Assembly: GCF_030816505.1 (NCBI RefSeq)
Contig: NZ_JAUSYB010000001.1
Span: 3,162,001-3,226,000, forward strand
Length of the DNA: 64,000 bases
Reading direction: 5' to 3'
From: Microbacterium sp. W4I20
GTDB taxonomy: Bacteria; Actinomycetota; Actinomycetes; Actinomycetales; Microbacteriaceae
Positions 17,940-26,853 of the stretch are shown piece after piece. Both the position numbers and the translations under genes were made by a program. Under the pieces are notes generated by a model. It was given only the letters and a program-made list of their open reading frames with translations. It did not search any database and had not been told where the DNA came from. Position 1 is the first letter of the stretch, and every line of letters starts with the position of its first letter.

Positions 17940-19265
17940 GTGACCGACCGCAATGACGACCTGTTCTCCGCTGCCCGCGCGGTGATCCCCGGCGGGGTGA
18001 ACTCGCCGGTGCGCGCGTACGGCTCGGTCGGCGGTACGCCGCGTTTCCTCGCCTCCGCGAAGGGCGCGACGGTGACGGATGCCGCGGGGCGCTCGTACGT
18101 CGACCTCGTCGCCTCGTGGGGCCCGGCGCTGCTCGGCCACGCGCACCCGGAGATCGTCGCCGCGGTGCAGGAGGCGGCGGCGCGCGGACTGTCGTTCGGT
18201 GCGCCGACCGAGGGCGAGGTCGAACTCGCAGAGCTGATCGCGGATCGGGTGCGGTTCGGCGAGGTCCGGCCGGTGGAGCGCGTGCGCCTGGTGTCGACCG
18301 GCACCGAGGCGACCATGACGGCGATCCGTCTGGCCCGCGGCGCGACGGGACGCGACCTGCTGGTGAAGTTCGCGGGTCACTACCACGGTCACTCCGATGG
18401 GCTGCTCGCCGAGGCGGGTTCCGGAGTCGCGACCCTGGCCCTTCCCGGGTCGGCGGGCGTGCCGGCGCCGATCGCTGCGCAGACGCTCGTGATCGGCTAC
18501 AACGACCCGGAGGCCCTTGCGGCGGTCTTCGCGGAGCACGGCCCGCGCATCGCGGCGGTCATCGTCGAGGCGGCGGCTGCGAACATGGGAGTGGTCGCAC
18601 CGCTCCCCGGGTTCAACCGTCTGATCGCCGACACCGCCCACGCGCACGGCGCCCTGATGATCCTCGACGAGGTGCTCACCGGATTCCGCGTGCACCCGGC
18701 GGGTTTCTGGGGGCTGCAGGCTGCGGCGGGCGAGACGTACGTGCCCGACATCATCGCCTTCGGCAAGGTCGTCGGCGGAGGGATGCCGTTGGCCGCGCTG
18801 GGCGGTCGCGCCGAGATCATGGATCTGCTCGCTCCGCTGGGCCCCGTGTATCAGGCGGGGACGCTCTCCGGCAATCCGCTGTCGGTCGCAGCCGGTCTCG
18901 CGACGCTTCGCCTCGCGACGCCGGAGGTCTACGCGGCCGTGGATGCGGCATCCGCTCGTCTCGCCGCGCGCCTCGATGCTGCGCTGGCGGACGCGGGGGT
19001 GACGCACGCGGTCGCGTCCGCGGGGAGCCTGTTCAACCCATCGTTCCGTGCCTCTGCGCCGCGCGACTACGCCGAGGCTCAGGCGCAGGAGTCGTTCCGC
19101 TACGCGCCCTTCTTCCACTCCATGCGCGAGCAGGGCGTGGCGCTCCCGCCGAGCGTCTTCGAGGCCTGGTTCCTCACCGCGGCACACGGCGAGGAAGAGC
19201 TCCAGGTCATCGAGGCGGCGCTTCCGGCGGCTGCCGCTTCCGCTGCAAGCGCGGTGCGCGTCTGA
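17940..19265 (+). CDS. hemL: Glutamate-1-semialdehyde 2,1-aminomutase
   Basis: The 441-residue PLP enzyme turns the HemA product into 5-aminolevulinate. Features are [26 protein letters not shown]-like [30 protein letters not shown], the [10 protein letters not shown] pyridine-binding Asp, and Lys276 in [16 protein letters not shown]. Start is GTG 17940 with GAGGAGAG upstream. It is last of hemQ-C-D-B-L; a heptamer tandem repeat follows its stop by 1 base. Confidence 0.96.
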   Translation: MTDRNDDLFSAARAVIPGGVNSPVRAYGSVGGTPRFLASAKGATVTDAAGRSYVDLVASWGPALLGHAHPEIVAAVQEAAARGLSFGAPTEGEVELAELIADRVRFGEVRPVERVRLVSTGTEATMTAIRLARGATGRDLLVKFAGHYHGHSDGLLAEAGSGVATLALPGSAGVPAPIAAQTLVIGYNDPEALAAVFAEHGPRIAAVIVEAAAANMGVVAPLPGFNRLIADTAHAHGALMILDEVLTGFRVHPAGFWGLQAAAGETYVPDIIAFGKVVGGGMPLAALGGRAEIMDLLAPLGPVYQAGTLSGNPLSVAAGLATLRLATPEVYAAVDAASARLAARLDAALADAGVTHAVASAGSLFNPSFRASAPRDYAEAQAQESFRYAPFFHSMREQGVALPPSVFEAWFLTAAHGEEELQVIEAALPAAAASAASAVRV

Positions 19266-19266
19266 G

Positions 19267-19392
19267 CTGATCGCTGGTCGCTGGCCGCTGATCGCTGATC
19301 GGTGATCGCTGATCGGTGATCGGTGGGCGCAGATCGGTGGGCGCAGATCGGTGATCGCTGATCGCTAATCGGTGATCGCTGGGCGCAGATCG
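19267..19392. repeat. Eighteen-copy heptamer tandem repeat
   Basis: The 126 bases divide exactly into 18 seven-base units of consensus (C/G)TGATCG, with variants CTGGTCG, CTGGCCG, GTGGGCG, CAGATCG and CTAATCG. GTGGGCG-CAGATCG occurs as a higher-order 14-base pair twice in tandem, and CTGGGCG-CAGATCG once at the end. It fills most of the space between convergent hemL and the HNH gene. It is readable as a short ISDHR/SDQR-type open frame on the minus strand, which I do not regard as a gene. Confidence 0.9.
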
Positions 19393-19414
19393 CTGAGGTG
19401 ACTGACGGGCGTGC

Positions 19415-20929
19415 TCAGACGAACATGACCCTGCGCGGCACGGCATCCGTGTAGACCCGACCGAGGGGGCTGATCCACTCGATGTCTCCTCCGGGGAGTT
19501 GTCGGGCCGACCATCGAAACCGGTCGGGGATGTCGGGATGCTTCAGCACATGGTGCCCGGTGCAGAAGTGGGCGAGGTTGTCGTTCGACGTTCTGCCGCC
19601 CTTGGCGTGATCGTGGTTGTGGTCGATCTGGCAGCGGTGCACCGGCACGCGGCACCCCGGGAACCGGCAGTGCTGGTCTCTCGCCCGCAGGTGTCGACGC
19701 ATCGCCTCGGTCGGGGAGTAGGTGTCGGTGGATGTCACCATTCCGGTGCGGTCGAGGAACAGTCGTGACCAGGAGCCGCCCAGACCGGCGATCGAGCGGG
19801 CGATGTCAGGGTGCAGGGGGCCGACTCCGTCGAGCTGTGCCGGGCGATCATCGGCACCGGCGAGCGTCGATGCGGCGATCGTGACCTGGACTCGGGCCTT
19901 GATGCCCTCGAGGCCGGTTCCGCAGGCGGCGCTGGGGTCGCTGGCGAGCAGCAGATCGGCGAGCAGGTCGGCCCGCACCTGATCGATCGTGCGCTCATCG
20001 GAGGGCACGTGCTCGATATCGAAACTCGGGTCGAGCGCGAACGTGCCGCCCTCCCCGTGGATGATGTGCTCTTCGCCGACTCCGGGCTGTGCGCGGTGGT
20101 GAGCCTTGTGTCCTGCGCCGTCGTGGGCGCCATCCTCTGCGCGGCACCGCGTGCCGTGCTCGTTGAGGATCTCGTCGTCGCGGCGAGGATCGTCCGGCAT
20201 CAGATCGGTGAGGAAGATCGCGTCGGGGCCGAAGTCGCGAGCGCCGGACGGGCGTACGGGGTCGGCGTCGTCGCGGGTGGCGATCAGCTGCTGCGCGAGG
20301 GCGGTGAGGCGGTCGATGATCGCCGCGGCAAGGTACTCGGGCAGCACGACCTGGATCATGGCGAGGCCGTCGTCGAGCGAACGCATCGTGACGGTTCTCT
20401 CGCCGGCCGCCCGACGGTGTCGCTCGTTCACTGTCTCTCCGGCAAGAGCCGCAGCGATCTGCCGCAGCAACGCACGCGTGCGCATCGGGGAGTCGCGTTC
20501 CGCCACGACCAGGGCCGCAGTGTCGTAGAGTCCGAGAGTCGCGGCATCCACGCGTCCGTCGCGGACAGCCTGACGCACGATCGCCCCTGCCCGGACGATC
20601 TCTCTCACATGTGCGGCGGTGATGTCGCCGCGCCGGAAAGATTCGCGCACCGCCGGATGGTCGGCATCGAGGAAGAGCGCATCGGCGAACGCATACTCCG
20701 TGCCGCCCTTGGACAAGTGGCCCGCGGCGGAGTACTCCGCGATCATCGAGCGGTGGATCGCGTCGCGGTGATGCGGGTGCTCGCGCACATCGTCGTCGAA
20801 GACCCGCACCCGCTCGGCGAGGAGCGTCGACGCCTGGGCCTCGAGCGAGGCGATCTGACGTCGCTTCGCCACCCACGCATCGAGCAGCGCCTGTCGCTGC
20901 TCGATGTCGTCGATGTGAAGGGAGGTCAT
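19415..20929 (-). CDS. DUF222 / HNH endonuclease domain protein
   Basis: The 504-residue protein has the long helical DUF222 region typical of actinobacterial paralogues and a C-terminal HNH nuclease motif CRFPGCRVPVHRCQIDHNHDH...NLAHFCTGHHVLKH (about 425-470) with zinc-type Cys and His. A His/Gly/Asp-rich spacer lies near 265-300. These proteins are abundant in actinobacteria and of unknown biology. ATG 20929 is chosen because TACACT ends 6 bases upstream; longer starts would include this promoter. Not an intron-type homing context. Confidence 0.87.
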   Translation of the reverse strand: MTSLHIDDIEQRQALLDAWVAKRRQIASLEAQASTLLAERVRVFDDDVREHPHHRDAIHRSMIAEYSAAGHLSKGGTEYAFADALFLDADHPAVRESFRRGDITAAHVREIVRAGAIVRQAVRDGRVDAATLGLYDTAALVVAERDSPMRTRALLRQIAAALAGETVNERHRRAAGERTVTMRSLDDGLAMIQVVLPEYLAAAIIDRLTALAQQLIATRDDADPVRPSGARDFGPDAIFLTDLMPDDPRRDDEILNEHGTRCRAEDGAHDGAGHKAHHRAQPGVGEEHIIHGEGGTFALDPSFDIEHVPSDERTIDQVRADLLADLLLASDPSAACGTGLEGIKARVQVTIAASTLAGADDRPAQLDGVGPLHPDIARSIAGLGGSWSRLFLDRTGMVTSTDTYSPTEAMRRHLRARDQHCRFPGCRVPVHRCQIDHNHDHAKGGRTSNDNLAHFCTGHHVLKHPDIPDRFRWSARQLPGGDIEWISPLGRVYTDAVPRRVMFV

Positions 20930-21027
20930 GTTCCGAGTGTAGTACATATATTCGAATAATGGAAGCAGAGATTCGAGCGAACTGGCGCCTTCCCACAACG
21001 GATCGTTGCCTTCCTGTGAGCAACTTC

Positions 21028-21064
21028 CAGACATCTGGCAGGGGTGCGCTGGCAGACTGGGAGC
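21028..21064 (+). promoter_or_regulatory. Leaderless promoter and CCAGA-CA-TCTGG dyad
   Basis: CAGACT (21053-21058) ends 6 bases before ATG 21065. A CCAGA-CA-TCTGG inverted repeat (21028-21039) sits near the -35 position and could be an operator. Confidence 0.4.
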
Positions 21065-21514
21065 ATGGTGACGTTGCTGCTGGACCAGACGCAACTGGAG
21101 GTCGTGCTCTCGCCGATCGAGCGTGCCGCCACCTTCCACCGCGAGAACGTCCGCATCGCCCGAGACACCATCACCAAGGTGCAGCTCACGGAAGACGCCT
21201 GGACCTGGCTGCGCGGTGTCCCGAACCCCGGAACGCACATCCCCGGCGTCCTCGCTGCGGGCAGTTGGAAGGCGGCGGGAAGCCTCGACTTCGTGCTCAT
21301 CCGGCGTCGGCGCCCGAGTGTCGTCATCGACCTCGAGGGCGACGAGCAGTACCGACGGCTGATCCTGACCACCCGTCACGGCCTGTCGCTCACTCAGGCG
21401 CTGCGCCTCGACGTGTCGACGGAGCCCGCCGACGTCGAGGAGATCGTGGCCACCGCGCCGGTCCCCGTCTCCAAGGGCAGCCGGCGTCCGGTCATCCGAC
21501 CGCGTCCGGCCTGA
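21065..21514 (+). CDS. Small conserved actinobacterial protein, PH-domain-like
   Basis: The 149-residue protein is rich in beta-prone segments (VTLLLDQTQLEVVLSPIERAATFHRENVRI...WTWLRGVPNPGTHIPGVLAAG...VIDLEGDEQYRRLILTTRHG). It resembles small bacterial PH-fold proteins; no catalytic motif is visible. Function is unknown. ATG 21065 rather than 21044 because CAGACT is 6 bases upstream. A strong terminator follows. Confidence 0.7.
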   Translation: MVTLLLDQTQLEVVLSPIERAATFHRENVRIARDTITKVQLTEDAWTWLRGVPNPGTHIPGVLAAGSWKAAGSLDFVLIRRRRPSVVIDLEGDEQYRRLILTTRHGLSLTQALRLDVSTEPADVEEIVATAPVPVSKGSRRPVIRPRPA

Positions 21515-21546
21515 TCGACTGACGCCTCAGCCCCGACATCACAGAG

Positions 21547-21580
21547 AAGCCCTCCACACGTTCCGTGCGGAGGGCTTTCT
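21547..21580. terminator. Bidirectional intrinsic terminator
   Basis: AAGCCCTCC (21547-21555) pairs with GGAGGGCTT (21569-21577), followed by TCT; the opposite strand also ends in a short T-rich run. It separates the convergent small protein gene and the ABC ATPase gene. Confidence 0.8.
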
Positions 21581-21595
21581 CGTCAGTGGGGGCGC

Positions 21596-23743
21596 TCAGC
21601 CGTGGTGGTGCTCATCCCCGTGGTGCTCGCCGTGCTGGTGTTCGCCCTCGTGGCGGTCACCTTCGTGGTGCTCGCCCTCGCCGGACGCCTGGTCCTCGGC
21701 GACAGAAGGCTCCTCGCCCGCACCTTCATCGGATCCCTCGTCGCCCGACGACTCCGACTCCGACTCCGCGGCGAGCGGAACCGTGTCGATCACACCGGTG
21801 GACGCGACGCTCCACTGCGCGCCGTCGTCGCCGGCCGCGTCATCGGTGGCCGCCTCGCCGAGCGGGTAGTCCTTCGGCTCGTCCTCGTAGTAGGCGCGCG
21901 CTGCGGCCGCGAGCATGGTGCTCACAGCGGCCGAGCGGGGATCGTCCTCGCCCTGCGCCGCATGATTCTCGCCGTCACCGTCGGCGGCAGAGTCGGTCGC
22001 TCCGTCCTGCGTGGTGGCATCGACGGATGCTGCGTCCTCAGCCGCTTCTCCCTGCCCCAGCTCGGCGAAGAATTCCACACCTACGGGTTCCTCCGAGCTC
22101 TCGGAAGTCTCGGACTCGGCATCCGCCGAGTCGCCGCTCTCCGCCTCGGATGACACCTCGCCGGCCGCCTCACCCTGCTCGGGAGTCGCGAAGACCTCGG
22201 CGACGTCGTGGCGGTTCTCGCCGGCAGCATCCTCGGTCGGTGAGGCAGCGGGTGCCGGCGCGGCCGCGCCGAACAGGATCTCGTCGAACGAGCGCACCGG
22301 CGCATCCGACTGCTCATCCTGCGTCTGGTCGGTCGCGGTATCCGTCGCGGTCTCGTCGTCACCGGATGCCGTGGCACCGAGTTCATCGGCGGCGGCGCTC
22401 TCGTCGACGGAGTCGGCGTCGACACCGTTCTCGTCGACACCGTTCTCTTCGGCGGAGTTGTCGTCGACACCGTTCTCGTCGATACCGTTCTCTTCGGCGG
22501 AGTTGTCGTCGACACCGTTCTCGTCGATACCGTTCTCATCGACAACGTTCTCGCCGGCGTCTGCGTCAGTCTCTTCCGAGTTCACTTCCACCGTCGCGCC
22601 CTCGGCAGCGTCTTCGGCAACGGCGCCCTCGGCAGCGGCCTCTTCGGCAACAGATCCGTCATCGACGCTGCCCTCGTCGGCAGCATCCGCCGTCTCGCTC
22701 TCCCCGACGACCCCCGGCACCCCGGCAGCGCCCGCGAGCGCAGCCGTGACCCCGGCAGCCCCCGCAACAGTTCCGGCATCCGCCTCGGCCGCTTCGGCAT
22801 CCCGCGGGACCACCACCTGCTGCGCGGCACCCTCGCTGCGCGGCGCGAACTTGCCGCCGCGCACCAGGTCGATGAACACGTCTTCCAGAGTCGGGCCGCG
22901 CTGCACGAGAGTGCTCAGCGCAATGCCGGCCTCTGCGGCGACGGCGCCGACCGTTCCCGCATCCCCGCCGCGGACGGTGAGCCCGGAGCGCAGCACCTCG
23001 ACGTCGAAGCCGGCCGTCGTCAGTGCGACGGTGAGCGCAGCGCGATCCGCGGCATCCACCACCACGGAACCGGCCTTCGGATCGGCCAGGGTCTCGATGC
23101 CGCTCGCGAGGACCAGCTTGCCCTTCGACAGCACGAGCACGTTGTCGGCGACCTGCTCGATCTCGCTCAGCAGATGCGACGACACCAGCACGGTGCGACC
23201 CTCGTCGGCCAGGCGGCGCATCAGCAGACGCATCCAGCGGATGCCTTCGGGGTCGAGGCCGTTCGCAGGCTCGTCGAACACGAGCGCACCGGGGTCGCCG
23301 AGGAGGGCGTTCGCGACGCTGAGCCGCTGACGCATCCCGAGCGAGAAACCGCCGATGCGGGAGTCGGCTTCGCTGCCCAGACCGACCTGCGCGAGCACCT
23401 CGTCGACGCGTGCGAGGGGAATCCCGTTCGCCTTCGCCGCGATCGTCAGCTGACGGTTGGCGGTGCGGCGGGGACGGTAGGCCGTCTCCTCCAGGACCGA
23501 GCCGATCGTGCGCAGCGGCTGGCGGAGCTCCGCGAAGGCGGTTCCGCCGATCGTCGCGGTACCGGATGTGGCTCGCACCTGACCGAGCAGGATGCGAAGA
23601 GTCGTGGTCTTGCCTGCTCCGTTCGGGCCGAGGAAGGCTGTGACAGCACCGGGCTCGACGCGGGCGGAGAAGTCCGAGACGGCGGTCACCTCATTGAAGC
23701 GCTTCGTCACATTCGTGAACTCGAGCACCTGTCCGTCGGGCAT
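21596..23743 (-). CDS. ABC transporter ATPase with long acidic, repeat-bearing, His-rich tail
   Basis: Residues 1-305 form a complete CcmA/ABC-2-type ATPase: Walker A GPNGAGKTTT (39-48), signature FSLGMRQRLSVANALL, Walker B ALVFDEPANGLDP and switch LVSSHLLSE. The remaining about 410 residues are Ala/Asp/Glu/Ser-rich and look disordered. They include tandem D/E-NG-(V/I)-D pentapeptides (DNA 22424-22546) and end in a run of about 27 residues of His, Glu, Gly and Asp. Such tails occur in metal-binding proteins, so metal chelation is an inference. No permease gene is adjacent. Start ATG 23743 has GAGAGG 6 bases upstream. Confidence 0.88.
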   Translation of the reverse strand: MPDGQVLEFTNVTKRFNEVTAVSDFSARVEPGAVTAFLGPNGAGKTTTLRILLGQVRATSGTATIGGTAFAELRQPLRTIGSVLEETAYRPRRTANRQLTIAAKANGIPLARVDEVLAQVGLGSEADSRIGGFSLGMRQRLSVANALLGDPGALVFDEPANGLDPEGIRWMRLLMRRLADEGRTVLVSSHLLSEIEQVADNVLVLSKGKLVLASGIETLADPKAGSVVVDAADRAALTVALTTAGFDVEVLRSGLTVRGGDAGTVGAVAAEAGIALSTLVQRGPTLEDVFIDLVRGGKFAPRSEGAAQQVVVPRDAEAAEADAGTVAGAAGVTAALAGAAGVPGVVGESETADAADEGSVDDGSVAEEAAAEGAVAEDAAEGATVEVNSEETDADAGENVVDENGIDENGVDDNSAEENGIDENGVDDNSAEENGVDENGVDADSVDESAAADELGATASGDDETATDTATDQTQDEQSDAPVRSFDEILFGAAAPAPAASPTEDAAGENRHDVAEVFATPEQGEAAGEVSSEAESGDSADAESETSESSEEPVGVEFFAELGQGEAAEDAASVDATTQDGATDSAADGDGENHAAQGEDDPRSAAVSTMLAAAARAYYEDEPKDYPLGEAATDDAAGDDGAQWSVASTGVIDTVPLAAESESESSGDEGSDEGAGEEPSVAEDQASGEGEHHEGDRHEGEHQHGEHHGDEHHHG
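22424..22546. repeat. 15/45-base coding tandem repeat in the ABC ATPase tail
   Basis: Two exact 45-base copies (22439-22483 and 22484-22528) are flanked by 15-base subunits of type ACCGTTCTCGTCGAC. On the coding strand they give repeated DENG(V/I)D and DNSAEENG blocks. Exact nucleotide identity suggests recent slippage or recombination expansion. Confidence 0.9.
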
Positions 23744-23853
23744 CCGCGACCTCTCGTTGCAATGAACAGTTCCCCCTATCCTGCCGGAAAAGCCCCCGGA
23801 TCGCGTATTTCATGCGGATTCCGACCCCGCGGCGACGGGGTAACGTGGCACGC

Positions 23854-24915
23854 GTGACCGACTCCACGCCCCCATCCCGCGTCCTCGTCCGCAAGGAAGG
23901 AGCGCTCGGCCGACTCACGTTGAACCGCCCCGAGGCGATCAACGCCCTCGACTACGGCATGATCGAGCAGCTCACCGAGGCGCTCACGGCGTGGGTCCAC
24001 GACACCGACGTGCAGATCGTGTTGATCGACGGCGCCGGCGACCGAGGGATGTGCGCGGGTGGCGACGTTCGCGCACTGCACGCCCAGATCGTGGCCGGCC
24101 ACGCCGAGCAGACGGCCGAGTTCTTCCGCGCCGAGTACTCCCTGAACGCGCTGATCGCGGAATACCCGAAGCCGGTCGTGGCGCTCGCCGACGGCATCAC
24201 CATGGGCGGGGGCATCGGGTTGGCGGGGCACGCGGCCATCCGCATCGTCACGGAGCGCTCGAAACTCGCGATGCCCGAGACGCGCATCGGCTTCACGCCC
24301 GACGTCGGCGGCACCTGGCTGCTCGGCCGCACGCCGGGGCGGTTCGGCGAATACTTCGGCCTCACCGGCTCGACGATGAGCGGAGCGGATGCCGTGCACC
24401 TCGGGTTCGCCGACCACTTCGTGCCCTCCGATCGGCTGGACGCGCTGCGGGAGGCGCTCGCCTATCGCGCCGACCCCACCGGCCCCAGCGAGATCGTGCT
24501 GCTGTTCGACGAGACGCCCGAACCGTCGGAGCTGCCCGCATCGCAGGACTGGATCGACGACGCGTTCTCGGCGCCGACGGTCGTCGAGATCGTCGAGCGC
24601 CTGCGGGAGAGCGGATCGACGGATGCCGCGGCCGCGGCCGACCTCCTCGAGGGCCTCGCCCCGACCGCGCTCGTCGTGACGCTCGATGCGGTGCGCGAGG
24701 CCAGGGACCTTCCGAGTCTCCGCGCGGCCCTGGAGGGCGAGTACCGGCGGGTGCTGTGGTTCGTGAACGAGCACCCCGACCTGGTCGAGGGTATCCGCGC
24801 GCAGCTCGTCGACAAGGATCGCAATCCGCGGTGGGATCCGCCCACTCTCGGCGAACTGGCATCGGATGCCGGAGCCGGCGCGCGCGAGTACGCGCCGCCG
24901 CATCCGCTCTTCTGA
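23854..24915 (+). CDS. Enoyl-CoA hydratase/isomerase family, 3-hydroxyisobutyryl-CoA hydrolase-like
   Basis: The 353-residue crotonase-fold protein has ALGRLTLNRPEAINAL, GMCAGGDVRALH (oxyanion loop), GITMGGGIGLAGHAAIRIVTE and the HIBCH-type PETRIGFTPDVGGTWLLGR. Its length and extended C-terminus (FVNEHPDLVEGIRAQLVDKDRNPRWDPPTL) match 3-hydroxyisobutyryl-CoA hydrolase of valine breakdown rather than simple hydratases. GTG 23854 is supported by TAACGT ending 7 bases upstream. Confidence 0.87.
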   Translation: MTDSTPPSRVLVRKEGALGRLTLNRPEAINALDYGMIEQLTEALTAWVHDTDVQIVLIDGAGDRGMCAGGDVRALHAQIVAGHAEQTAEFFRAEYSLNALIAEYPKPVVALADGITMGGGIGLAGHAAIRIVTERSKLAMPETRIGFTPDVGGTWLLGRTPGRFGEYFGLTGSTMSGADAVHLGFADHFVPSDRLDALREALAYRADPTGPSEIVLLFDETPEPSELPASQDWIDDAFSAPTVVEIVERLRESGSTDAAAAADLLEGLAPTALVVTLDAVREARDLPSLRAALEGEYRRVLWFVNEHPDLVEGIRAQLVDKDRNPRWDPPTLGELASDAGAGAREYAPPHPLF

Positions 24916-25027
24916 CCCGGCCGATCGGCGATACCCGCGCGACTCGTTCTTCGCCCGCGTGTAGAAACCGCAGGCCGCGGGTGAAAAGGTTCGCTGTCAG
25001 CGAAGGTCCCCCGAGAGAGGGATACGA

Positions 25028-25114
25028 ATGTCCCCGGTTCGTGGCACTCTTTGTTGTGGCCGTTCGTCGGTCGGCAGCCGTCAGCCGAGAGATCCGCCGC
25101 TTCACCCTTCCTAG
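25028..25114 (+). CDS. Possible 28-residue leader peptide upstream of the ABC exporter
   Basis: ATG 25028 follows a good site (GAGAGG, 25014-25019) and opens a frame MSPVRGTLCCGRSS... ending at TAG 25112-25114, 11 bases before the exporter GTG. It contains adjacent TGT-TGT Cys codons and an AGA Arg codon, unusual in this genome. The exporter itself has only a weak site (AGAAAG), so translation could be coupled to this peptide. Heterodimeric exporter BmrCD of Bacillus uses a leader peptide, which makes attenuation plausible but unproven. Could be chance. Confidence 0.35.
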   Translation: MSPVRGTLCCGRSSVGSRQPRDPPLHPS

Positions 25115-25125
25115 AAAGTGCGCCT

Positions 25126-26853
25126 GTGCTGGGAAAAATACTCGTCCGCTATCTGTCCCGTTATAAGTGGCTCCTCCTCGGCGTGCTGATCTTCCAGCTC
25201 GCCAGCGTGGCCGCGACCCTCTTCCTTCCGCGCCTCAACGCCGACATCATCGACAAGGGCGTCGCCCAGGGCGACACCGGCTACATCTGGAACACCGGTC
25301 TGTTCATGCTCGCCGTCTCGCTGGGGCAGATCATCGCCTCGGTGATCGCGACCTATTTCGCTGCCCGTGCCGCGATGGGCGCCGGCCGCGACATCCGCGC
25401 CGACGTCTTCGGCAAGGTCAGCGGGTTCTCCGAGCGCGAGGTGTCGGTGTTCGGCGCCGGATCGCTGATCACCCGCAACACCAACGATGTGCAGCAGGTG
25501 CAGATGCTCGCGATGATGGGCGCGACGATGCTCGTCACCGCACCTCTGCTCGCGATCGGCGGCATCATCTTCGCGGTGCAGACGAACGTCGGCCTCAGCT
25601 GGCTCATCGCCGTCGCGGTGCCCGCGCTGTTGATCCTCGCCGCGCTCGTGATCGGGCGCATGGTGCCGCTCTTCCGCACGTACCAGGGCAAGCTCGACAA
25701 CGTGAACCGCATCATGCGCGAGCAGCTCACCGGCGTCCGCGTCGTGCGCGCGTTCGTGCGCGAGCGCATCGAGGAGGAGCGCTTCCGCGGAGCCAACACC
25801 GACATCATGGTGGTCGGCCGCAAGGTCGGCTCGCTGTTCGTGCTGCTGTTCCCGCTGTTCATGCTCATCCTCAATGTCACCGTCGTCTCGGTCATCTGGT
25901 TCGGCGGCATCGAGGTCAACAACGGCACGGTGCAGGTCGGAACGCTGTTCGCCTTCATGCAGTACATCGGCCAGATCATGGGCGGCGTCATCATGGCGAG
26001 CTTCATGGCGATGATGATCCCGCGTGCTGCGGTCTCGGCCGAGCGCATCGGCGAGGTGCTGGACTCCGAGTCCACGATGGAGCGCCCGGAGAACGGCGTC
26101 ATCGACTTCCCCGCCCCCGGATCCGTGGCGCTCGACGGTGTCGAGTTCACCTACCCCGGCGCCGACGCCCCGGTGCTCAAGGGCATCAGCTTCGCGGCGC
26201 AGCCGGGCGAGACGGTCGCGATCGTCGGATCGACCGGCTCGGGCAAGACGACTCTCGTGTCGCTCATCCCGCGACTCTTCGATGTGTCCGGAGGGTCGGT
26301 CCACGTCGGGGGAACCGACGTGCGCGAGGCCGACGTCGAGGCCCTCTGGGACAGCATCGGCCTCGTGCCGCAGCGTCCGTTCCTGTTCACCGGGACCGTC
26401 GCCTCGAACCTCCGCTACGGGCGTGAGGAGGCGACCGACGAAGAGCTCTGGCACGCCCTCGAGATCGCGCAGGGGCGCGACTTCGTCGAGGAGATGCCGA
26501 ACGGCCTCGAGTCGCGCATCGCCCAGGGCGGCACGAACGTGTCCGGCGGTCAGCGCCAGCGTCTGGCGATCGCCCGTGCGATCGTGCACCAGCCGCAGGT
26601 GCTCATCTTCGACGACTCGTTCTCGGCGCTCGACCTGACGACGGATGCCCGATTGCGCCAGGCCCTGTGGCGGGAACTCCCGCACGTCACGAAGATCGTG
26701 GTCGCACAGCGCGTGTCCTCGATCACGGATGCCGATCGCATCGTCGTCCTCGACGGCGGAACCATGGTCGGCGTCGGCACGCACGAGCAACTGCTGCAGA
26801 CGAGCGACACCTACCGGGAGATCGTCGAATCGCAACTGGGGGTGGACGCATGA
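25126..26853 (+). CDS. Heterodimeric ABC exporter, subunit 1 (degenerate ATP site)
   Basis: The 575-residue protein has six membrane helices and one nucleotide-binding domain (type IV, multidrug/lipid exporter-like). Walker A is VGSTGSGKTT and the signature NVSGGQRQR is canonical. Walker B, LIFDDSFSALD, has Asp in place of the catalytic Glu, and the switch IVVAQRVSSI has Gln in place of His. These are the marks of the non-hydrolysing site in TM287/288- and BmrCD-type heterodimers. Start GTG 25126; ATGA overlap with subunit 2. Substrate unknown. Confidence 0.92.
   Translation: MLGKILVRYLSRYKWLLLGVLIFQLASVAATLFLPRLNADIIDKGVAQGDTGYIWNTGLFMLAVSLGQIIASVIATYFAARAAMGAGRDIRADVFGKVSGFSEREVSVFGAGSLITRNTNDVQQVQMLAMMGATMLVTAPLLAIGGIIFAVQTNVGLSWLIAVAVPALLILAALVIGRMVPLFRTYQGKLDNVNRIMREQLTGVRVVRAFVRERIEEERFRGANTDIMVVGRKVGSLFVLLFPLFMLILNVTVVSVIWFGGIEVNNGTVQVGTLFAFMQYIGQIMGGVIMASFMAMMIPRAAVSAERIGEVLDSESTMERPENGVIDFPAPGSVALDGVEFTYPGADAPVLKGISFAAQPGETVAIVGSTGSGKTTLVSLIPRLFDVSGGSVHVGGTDVREADVEALWDSIGLVPQRPFLFTGTVASNLRYGREEATDEELWHALEIAQGRDFVEEMPNGLESRIAQGGTNVSGGQRQRLAIARAIVHQPQVLIFDDSFSALDLTTDARLRQALWRELPHVTKIVVAQRVSSITDADRIVVLDGGTMVGVGTHEQLLQTSDTYREIVESQLGVDA

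Noticed and set aside
19267..19392. CRISPR array
   Set aside because: Units are 7 bases with no spacers and no cas genes.
19207..19446. 79-codon minus-strand frame through the heptamer array
   Set aside because: Its sequence is simply the 7-mer read in three frames; no ribosome site and it overlaps hemL.
19415..20929. Homing endonuclease or defence island
   Set aside because: DUF222-HNH proteins are common, standalone actinobacterial genes; no intron, intein or defence partner is adjacent.
22424..22546. CRISPR-like or mobile repeat
   Set aside because: Repeats are in frame inside the ABC ATPase tail and tandem without spacers.
21565..22749. 394-codon Arg/Pro-rich frame opposite the ABC ATPase tail
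   Set aside because: Arises from the repeated GC-rich antisense of the acidic tail; no start signals.
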